DNA of 64,000 bases from Flaviaestuariibacter flavus (GTDB taxonomy: Bacteria > Bacteroidota > Bacteroidia > Chitinophagales > Chitinophagaceae): contig NZ_SJZI01000052.1 in NCBI RefSeq assembly GCF_004337505.1, positions 124,001 through 188,000 of the forward strand, written 5' to 3'. The stretch's first letter is position 1. Each line of letters opens with the position of its first letter. Positions 58,631 through 64,000 of this stretch are shown one piece after another. The notes beneath the pieces are model-generated. The model saw only the letters and a program-made list of their open reading frames with translations. It had not been told where the DNA came from and did not search any database. Both the position numbers and the translations under genes were made by a program.

Positions 58631-60997
58631 CTAATGAATAATAATTTTCTTTATTATCCTTTCGTTCCGGTTCACCAGCTCGAGGAAATAAATTCCGGGC
58701 GGTACATGCAGTGAAAGCTGCTTTGTCAGCTGTGGTGCCCGGTTGCTGATGTTTTCTTCATATACGGTTTGCCCGGTTGCACTGAGTACCCGCAGGCGGG
58801 CATTGTTGAGGGGCGTCCGGACATCCAGGACAAAGGTGCCGTGGTTCGGATTGGGATAGACCCGGACGAATCGTTCTGCTTCCGGTGCCCGTACCGCGGT
58901 GACGAGCCCGGTGAGTTCGGCTGCACTCCCGCGGTAGACATCCAGGTCGACGGCGCCGGAGACGCCGGCAACCGTTCCGGTGGATGAATACTGGTGAAAC
59001 AGCCAGGGCCAGCTGCTCCAGGTACAGGAGGTCGTATTGGCGGGGGCCCCGGCGGGGTTACCATAATCTGCGATCCAGAGCTTGCAGGGAATGAGGCCGC
59101 TGCTGACGTAGGGTGCAATGTAGGCTGCCTGGCAACGGCTCGTATACACGATCGGCATCACACCAGTCTGCGTATACACCACATCGGCGAAATCGCGCAC
59201 CCATTGTGCGAGCCCGTTTGCGGTGAAATAGTTGGAAAGCGCTTGCGTATTGGTGATGCAGGTGCCCGCCGGGTCTTCTATGTCGAGAACGGGCGGCAGA
59301 AAGCCAGGGCCGATATAGGCACGGGCCACGGTCAGGAAGTAGTTGGCCTCGGTGACGGCGTTATTGTCTTCCGGCAGGGCGAAGTGGTACACACCCGCTT
59401 TCAGTCCCGCATTCCGGCTGTTGGTGATATTCGAGTTCAAATAGCCGTCGGTATAGCAGGTGCCTTTCGTGGATTTGATGAACGCAAACGTCTTGCCGGC
59501 TGCGGCTACCTGGTTCCAGTTGATCGTGCCCTGTATAGCCGAGACATCGATGCCGTATTGCGTAACTGCGCAAGCCCCGGTGGTGAATGCGCCCGAAGTG
59601 GTATAGGGCGAGCTCGTGCCGTCGCAGGAGGTGCGGGCGTAAACCCGCGCATAGTACGCTGTATTGCAGTTAAGGCCGGTAGCCGAAACGCTGGTGGCAC
59701 TGGTGGAACCTTGCGCCACGCCGCTTCCATAAGCCACCGTGGGCGTTGTTCCGATCACCCAATAATACGTCACCGGTGCCGTGCCGGCGGTGCTGCCCGC
59801 CGTCCAATCCAGGTTGACCGTGATCTGTCCCGAAGGAGTGGCCGTGAGCGTAGCCGGTGCCGCCGGCGTGGTGCAATTGGCCGAATTTGCGGTGAACGCG
59901 GTCGTCCAGCCGTACTGGTCGGTCAGCACGGAGCTGCCGTTCACGTCGGTATACACCGCAGCGTAATAATAGTGCGTGCCGCCACTCGCCGGGGTAATGT
60001 TGAAGCTTGCCGTGCGGGTGCCGCCGGCCGTCGTGGGAGCTGTGGCCGATGTGACCGTATGGTCGAAGGGCGCCGCCTGGTCGCGGTCAACCCAAACCCG
60101 TACGAAGGTGGTTTGCGTCACCCCGTTGGGATTTTTCACAGACAGGTCGGTGCTGCTTTGCTGCCCGGTTTGCAGGGTCGAGGGGATGAAGCCCGGCGTG
60201 TTGCTGAGATAGGGTAGGTTTCTGCCGAAGGTGACGCTGGCATTGGCGCCTGCAACCGTTGCCGTGCCACTGCCCCAGAATTCTTCATTGGGCACCACGG
60301 GGCTGTTGGTTGCTGAAGGTGTGCGGTACACTTCATAATTATAGGCGGCGCTGGCGAGACCCGTGAATACCGCGTCTCCGGATGCGTCGGCGGAGGCCGA
60401 GGTAAGCTGGGTATTGGATGCATCCCGCAAAACCACCTTCACGCCCGGGGCCGGATTGCCCGCGGCATCGTTCACATGTATGGTGAGCGTATAAGTGCTC
60501 GATGCCACCTGGCGATATACGAGCTTGTTGTAGGGGGCGCCGGAATTGGTCTTGCAGGTGCCGCCGTTGTAGGCGGTGGTCAGCAGCCGCACGGTGCCTG
60601 TAAAGGTCGCCACCCAGCTGATATAGGGCGCCAGGTTATTGCTGCCGCAGTTGTCCGTTGAGAAACAAATCGGGGTGGTGAGGTTCGTATTGTTGAAAAG
60701 CGTCAGCTGCGCATCCCAGCCCGCGGAGGTGCCGCCGTAATTTTCGCAGTACGACCATTCATACCGGGTGCCGGCCACGACACTAAACAAAGTGTAGTTG
60801 CCGGCATTCATCAGTGCGGCATTGCCATTGGTGGGGTTCACCAGTACCTGCCAGCTAGCCGGTGGTGTGTAGGGGGCGCCTGAGCTCGGGTATTGGCTTC
60901 CGAAATTAGTGCAGCCGCCGCTGAGGCATTGCTGTGCGTTTACGAATGCGGAGTTCAGCAGGGCGAAGGCCCAAAGCAGTCGGTATAAATTCTTCAT
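58631..60997 (-). CDS. T9SS-secreted GH25 lysozyme with fibronectin-type domains
   Basis: Start chosen at the ATG giving MKNLYRLLWAFALLNSAFVNAQ (788 residues). N-terminal Cys-rich domain to about 150 (FGSQYPSSGAPYTPPASWQV ... GTCKTNSGAPYNKLVYRQV), a CarboxypepD_reg-like module (VNDAAGNPAPGVKVVLRD), a CARDB-like and an FnIII-like module (AAPATLTATPSGQITVNLDWTAG), then GH25 from about 490 (QYGIDVSAIQGTINWNQVAA, FIKSTKGTCYTDGYLNSNI, VLDIEDPAGTC with the catalytic D-x-E), and a C-terminal type A sorting domain (VYPNPNHGTFVLDVRTPLNN). GH25 cleaves peptidoglycan glycan strands; outer-surface export suggests action on other cells or on released wall. Confidence 0.9.
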   Translation of the reverse strand: MKNLYRLLWAFALLNSAFVNAQQCLSGGCTNFGSQYPSSGAPYTPPASWQVLVNPTNGNAALMNAGNYTLFSVVAGTRYEWSYCENYGGTSAGWDAQLTLFNNTNLTTPICFSTDNCGSNNLAPYISWVATFTGTVRLLTTAYNGGTCKTNSGAPYNKLVYRQVASSTYTLTIHVNDAAGNPAPGVKVVLRDASNTQLTSASADASGDAVFTGLASAAYNYEVYRTPSATNSPVVPNEEFWGSGTATVAGANASVTFGRNLPYLSNTPGFIPSTLQTGQQSSTDLSVKNPNGVTQTTFVRVWVDRDQAAPFDHTVTSATAPTTAGGTRTASFNITPASGGTHYYYAAVYTDVNGSSVLTDQYGWTTAFTANSANCTTPAAPATLTATPSGQITVNLDWTAGSTAGTAPVTYYWVIGTTPTVAYGSGVAQGSTSATSVSATGLNCNTAYYARVYARTSCDGTSSPYTTSGAFTTGACAVTQYGIDVSAIQGTINWNQVAAAGKTFAFIKSTKGTCYTDGYLNSNITNSRNAGLKAGVYHFALPEDNNAVTEANYFLTVARAYIGPGFLPPVLDIEDPAGTCITNTQALSNYFTANGLAQWVRDFADVVYTQTGVMPIVYTSRCQAAYIAPYVSSGLIPCKLWIADYGNPAGAPANTTSCTWSSWPWLFHQYSSTGTVAGVSGAVDLDVYRGSAAELTGLVTAVRAPEAERFVRVYPNPNHGTFVLDVRTPLNNARLRVLSATGQTVYEENISNRAPQLTKQLSLHVPPGIYFLELVNRNERIIKKIIIH

Positions 60998-61031
60998 CGT
61001 GCAGTTAAGGTTAAGGATTGGCCAATGCAGC

Positions 61032-61619
61032 TCAGTTCGAGACGAACCGGAAAGAAGCCAGCAGCTCCTCAAATTGTTTTACAGATCCGGCGCGGTAGGC
61101 AGCCGGGTATTGAAAAGTGATGCGCAGGTTTTTGCCGTTTCGCTGGTCCGGGGCATCTAGGATCCGCAGCTCCAGCTGTTCCGGCAATGGTTCGCCTCTT
61201 CCGTTTTTGGTAAGCAGGCACACGGTCTCTACCGAAGGTGCGTTGTCTAAGGTGCGCCGGCGGGCTTTTTGCCTGGCGGCCGACGCCAGCGCGTTTTCGT
61301 AGATCAGGCGGCCGGATGGCTGCAAGTAATATTCGAGACGAAATATGGCCCCGGTGACGCTGTCCCGGAAGTCAATCCCGATCGTGGACGGCTCATCATC
61401 CAGGTTGCGCTGCTCCGTTTCTGCCGGGTCCTTTTTCCAGGAGCCGGGATAAAGAAAGGAGAGGCCGAGACGCTTGTTTTCATAGAGGGGCGGCGCGGCC
61501 GGTGCTGCTTTCGGAAAAGCGGTTTGCTGACGCTGCGGGGCAGCAACAGGCGTCTGTGCTTCCGATTGCTGCACACCGACCACTATTGCGGCCATGCAGA
61601 AGAATAGGTGCGGGTTCAT
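61032..61619 (-). CDS. Secreted hypothetical protein (195 aa)
   Basis: ATG at 61619 gives a signal peptide (MNPHLFFCMAAIVVGVQQSEAQ). Then a Pro/Ala linker and a compact domain beginning ENKRLGLSFLYPGSWKKDPA, resembling the PsbP-like/DUF1795 'GISF.YP..W' opening, and ending FRITFQYPAAYRAGSVKQFE. Function unknown. It lies 34 bases upstream of the GH25 gene on the same strand, so the two are probably co-transcribed. Confidence 0.72.
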   Translation of the reverse strand: MNPHLFFCMAAIVVGVQQSEAQTPVAAPQRQQTAFPKAAPAAPPLYENKRLGLSFLYPGSWKKDPAETEQRNLDDEPSTIGIDFRDSVTGAIFRLEYYLQPSGRLIYENALASAARQKARRRTLDNAPSVETVCLLTKNGRGEPLPEQLELRILDAPDQRNGKNLRITFQYPAAYRAGSVKQFEELLASFRFVSN

Positions 61620-62016
61620 TCTACTTTTAGGTTTGTACGGTTTCCCTTCCTGTAAATATCGCTGTTTCAGGGCAATCACGAATTTCAATTTGGGGGAACC
61701 GCGGCCGGCAAAGTGTTGCGCAAACAAAAGGCCACCTCATCCTTAGTACCTTTTGCTTCTGTGCCCGGGACCGGATTGCCCCCGTCAACCTGGTACGTCG
61801 GCGCGGGGGCCTTCGGGCACCGAACTGGCCGGAGGCCGATTTCCCTGTCAAAAAGCAGCTAAAATGACACACGGGTGCACCATTATATTTTTGGAAACGG
61901 AAAGGAATCCGGTTCGAAAACCCATGATAGATGCACGAAAAGTAGCATGCGATGGGAGCGTAACGCAACGTGGTCAAAGATTTGCATACATCAGCTTGGT
62001 TTACCTTCTATCGACC
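61620..62016. promoter_or_regulatory. Divergent intergenic region
   Basis: 397 bp between divergent starts. TTTG (61981-61984) and TACCTTCT (62002-62009, weak -7 match) lie just before the PAP2 ATG. The open frame upstream of the PAP2 start carries no recognisable domain and is treated as non-coding. Confidence 0.3.
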
Positions 62017-62739
62017 ATGAAACAGCGGCCCGACAAAGCATCATTCCTACGCAGGTACATCCGCAAGCTGTCGCTTCGGATGATCATCTTCCTGTCCCTT
62101 TTTTTCCTGGTAGTCTTCGGTTTTACATTCATTGTTCACGAGGTCCTGTCGGAGCGGGAAGATGTGGTCGACTTCCGGATCTTCCGGTTCCTGGCAGCGC
62201 ATGTAATCACACCCGATCTTACCTCCGTGATGAAGGCCGTGACCTATTTCGCATCGGCCACATTTTTACAGGTTGCTTACGCGCTCTTGTTCCTGACCTA
62301 CCTGCTCCTAAAAAATACAAAGCGGGCATTCGAAATTATCGTGGTCGGGGTTGGCGGTTTCATCGTCAACTATTTCATGAAGCTGTCCTTTCACCGGCCC
62401 CGGCCGGTCAATCCCCTTGTTGACCCGTTAGCTAATTTCAGCTTCCCCAGCGGTCATGCTACCTCGGGATTCATTTTTTACGGGCTTCTGGCTTATCTCA
62501 TTTGGAAGACAGAACTGGCCAAGCCGATCAAATACGCCATCGGATGCCTACTGGTCGGCTTTTCCCTGCTTATTGGCTTCAGCCGCATGTACCTGCGTGT
62601 CCATTATCCGAGCGATGTCGCAGCAGGAGTTTGTATCGGCTTTGCCTGGCTGCTACTTACCATCTATTTCATGGAAAAACTGAAAAAGAAAGCAGATCGC
62701 GAGCAAAAGGAGCTCGTGACGCATCCGAATGCGACGTGA
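62017..62739 (+). CDS. PAP2-family membrane phosphatase
   Basis: ATG at 62017 (MKQRPDKASFLRRYIRKLSL); 240 residues with six hydrophobic helices. The three PAP2 motifs are intact: KLSFHRPRP, PSGHATSG and SRMYLRVHYPSDV. Members dephosphorylate lipid phosphates such as phosphatidate, PGP or undecaprenyl pyrophosphate in the inner membrane with active site on the periplasmic side. The precise substrate cannot be told; the length and DedA-free layout fit UppP-like BacA replacement or PgpB types. Not obviously in an operon with its neighbour. Confidence 0.92.
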   Translation: MKQRPDKASFLRRYIRKLSLRMIIFLSLFFLVVFGFTFIVHEVLSEREDVVDFRIFRFLAAHVITPDLTSVMKAVTYFASATFLQVAYALLFLTYLLLKNTKRAFEIIVVGVGGFIVNYFMKLSFHRPRPVNPLVDPLANFSFPSGHATSGFIFYGLLAYLIWKTELAKPIKYAIGCLLVGFSLLIGFSRMYLRVHYPSDVAAGVCIGFAWLLLTIYFMEKLKKKADREQKELVTHPNAT

Positions 62740-62811
62740 CACGATAGGGAAACCGGATTCATAAAAAGTATTTGATCGTATTTGACTTTAAAAACAATCA
62801 AAAAATCAGCG

Positions 62812-63354
62812 ATGAAGAAGCTTATCTGGAAATTAACCGCGTTCGCTGCGCTGCTGTTCTTAGTCGCCTGCCAGGAGGGCAAAGGCAAAAAGCACCACAA
62901 GAAAGAAAAAGAAGAGCAGGAGGCGAATACCGGGGATAACGCGCAAGCATCCACGGCGCCAGCCGCTCCCTGCGACACGGCCATTTGGCGCTATGTTTAC
63001 AACCCTGCCCGTTTGCAGGTGATTGAGTATTGCAAAACAGTAACAGGCGTCATTGAGGAAACCAATGCCGATGACGATGGCGACCAGCATATGTTGTTGA
63101 AACTGGACAATGGCCAGGAGTCGCTGCTCACCAAGAAAAATATGAAGAAAAAGCAGGGCGACCTGGTCATCGAGGCGGTTTGCGCCAACAAAGTCCTGCT
63201 GAAGAAGGTCGGTGCAACCTGTGAGGGCTACCTGAATCATATCCAATTGCCCAAGGTTGGCGATCATGTGCGCGTATCAGGCAGTTTGGTAAACGATACA
63301 CACAACGGCTGGAACGAAATTCATCCCATCACCCGAATCGAGCCGATAAAATAA
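62812..63354 (+). CDS. Lipoprotein with Lys-rich linker (180 aa)
   Basis: ATG at 62812: MKKLIWKLTAFAALLFLVAC is a lipobox signal, followed by a strongly basic/acidic linker (GKGKKHHKKEKEEQEANTGD) and a C-terminal domain: VIEYCKTVTGVIEETNADDD, GDQHMLLKLDNGQESLLTKK, GDLVIEAVCANKVLLKKVGA, VGDHVRVSGSLVNDTHNGWN, EIHPITRIEPIK. The end ('GD.VRV.G..V.D..H.GW.EIHPv..I') resembles OB-fold domains found in putative nucleic-acid or ligand-binding lipoproteins and in thermonuclease-like neighbours. Function unknown. Confidence 0.78.
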   Translation: MKKLIWKLTAFAALLFLVACQEGKGKKHHKKEKEEQEANTGDNAQASTAPAAPCDTAIWRYVYNPARLQVIEYCKTVTGVIEETNADDDGDQHMLLKLDNGQESLLTKKNMKKKQGDLVIEAVCANKVLLKKVGATCEGYLNHIQLPKVGDHVRVSGSLVNDTHNGWNEIHPITRIEPIK

Positions 63355-63383
63355 CCGGTCAACCCGCTTCTACACTTTCCCGA

Positions 63384-64000
63384 TCAAAATACGAAGACCT
63401 TAGAAGAGCAGCTGCGACCGCCGGCGGTTGCCTGTAAAATGTAGATGCCGGGTGTCAGATTGTCAAATTTCGCACTGCTTCCACTGCGCGGCCGCTGAGC
63501 GAGTAAGCGTCCCTGTAAATCGTAGAGCTGAAGCGCCGGAAGGTTGCCGGATGCAAGAATCCAAACGGATCCTTTACCCGGCCGGATTTGAATGCCGGCG
63601 TCGGGGCGCAGGTCTGTAACCGCGGTGGTAATGCCGGGCGTTGCCAGCCAGATGGTTGCATTCATCAGCAATCGCTGGTGGTTGCCGCCGGCGTCGGAGA
63701 AATAACCATTGAAAAGGGAACAGGCGGGATTGCCTGTGCCATCGTCCGCAGGTGAGGAGTCGCCAAGGGCAGCCACTTTGCCGTTGCCATAACGGGCATA
63801 GGCCAGCATCACACCCGTATTGCCGCTGCTGCCGGTCATATAAACCACGCCTTTCACGCTGGAGTTTGCCGTCGTATTAAGGGTCATGGACGTGCCATTG
63901 GACCATTTTACCTGGGTAACATTTCCCATGGAACCGTGGATGATGGAATCGGAAGCGGACGCAATAATGTTGGACGAGGTTTGCGAAAAATTGGCAAGGT
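63384..64000 (-). CDS. T9SS cargo protein, C-terminal part (runs off window)
   Basis: The frame is open from the window end at 64000, so the N-terminus is missing. It reads LANFSQTSSNIIASASDSII then MGNVTQVKWSNGTSMTLNTT, ARYGNGKVAALGDSSPADDG and HQRLLMNATIWLA, and ends in a type A sorting domain (PALQLYDLQGRLLAQRPRSG, NLTPGIYILQATAGGRSCSS). The GKVAALGDSSPADDGTG block occurs near the C-terminus of secreted Bacteroidetes nucleases or peptidases, but the catalytic part lies outside this window. Export by T9SS is well supported. Confidence 0.8.
   Translation of the reverse strand, partial: LANFSQTSSNIIASASDSIIHGSMGNVTQVKWSNGTSMTLNTTANSSVKGVVYMTGSSGNTGVMLAYARYGNGKVAALGDSSPADDGTGNPACSLFNGYFSDAGGNHQRLLMNATIWLATPGITTAVTDLRPDAGIQIRPGKGSVWILASGNLPALQLYDLQGRLLAQRPRSGSSAKFDNLTPGIYILQATAGGRSCSSKVFVF

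Noticed and set aside
61905-61930. CGGTTCGAAAACC, resembling a tRNA T-loop
   Set aside because: No cloverleaf can be built; it lies in a promoter region.
61753-62016. N-terminal extension of the PAP2 frame
   Set aside because: No domain, poor codon use, and PAP2 proteins begin at the MKQRPDKASF start.
1-64000. CRISPR arrays, insertion sequences and prophage genes
   Set aside because: No regularly spaced identical repeats, no transposase, integrase or phage structural gene was found on either strand.

Overview
The window reads as a chromosome segment of a GC-rich member of the Bacteroidetes, most likely close to Chitinophagaceae (inference). Evidence: several large secreted proteins end in type IX secretion (T9SS) sorting domains; perfect Bacteroidetes -7 boxes (TAnnTTTG) lie upstream of genes; Shine-Dalgarno sites are mostly absent; LytTR two-component pairs, FMN-type glutamate synthase and multi-PAS kinases are typical of that group. 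I see no rRNA, tRNA, CRISPR array, insertion sequence or prophage.

Layout. 1-9.9 kb: the end of a beta-helix surface protein, a fatty acid desaturase, a PQQ-type sugar dehydrogenase lipoprotein, a 1345-residue T9SS cargo protein, a thioredoxin-like secreted protein without cysteines, a complete Xre-RES toxin-antitoxin pair and exonuclease III. 10-20.3 kb: housekeeping and transport genes (M23 peptidase, DctA, cold-shock and RRM RNA-binding proteins, NhaA, thioredoxin), then two GH13 amylases and a DUF72 protein. 20.5-26 kb is the most disturbed part: a six-PAS protein with no output domain, a truncated CheB start, REP-like palindromes, a frameshifted coding remnant, a seven-unit 42-bp repeat inside a Pro/Gly-rich ORF, and an orphan C-terminal gene fragment.

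26-37 kb: outer-membrane barrel protein; a Csp copper-storage protein, universal stress protein and AraC regulator in series, divergent from a P1B-4-like metal ATPase; VOC and SnoaL-like genes; a TerC membrane protein; a pair of inverted, homologous small genes (34255-34425 and 34536-34712) that share the motif DCYTWSFPEFxPFC; and FMN-type glutamate synthase with a Gre/Rnk-like factor. 37-43.7 kb: AraC regulator, TolC, adaptor and RND pump in one direction, forming a complete tripartite efflux system. 43.9-50.7 kb: GH20 hexosaminidase, exported superoxide dismutase, and a LytS/LytTR pair divergent from an ABC exporter whose ATPase gene carries a frameshift.

50.9-64 kb: a six-PAS histidine kinase, a truncated T9SS gene, a FIST - GAF/HisKA_3 kinase - NarL/FixJ regulator operon, a T9SS-secreted GH25 lysozyme, a PAP2 phosphatase, a Lys-rich lipoprotein and the end of another T9SS cargo gene. 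Themes are secreted glycan degradation, envelope export and dense signal transduction. The strongest candidates for new biology are the paired small proteins, the repeat-bearing ORF with its surrounding gene debris, and the FIST sensory operon.
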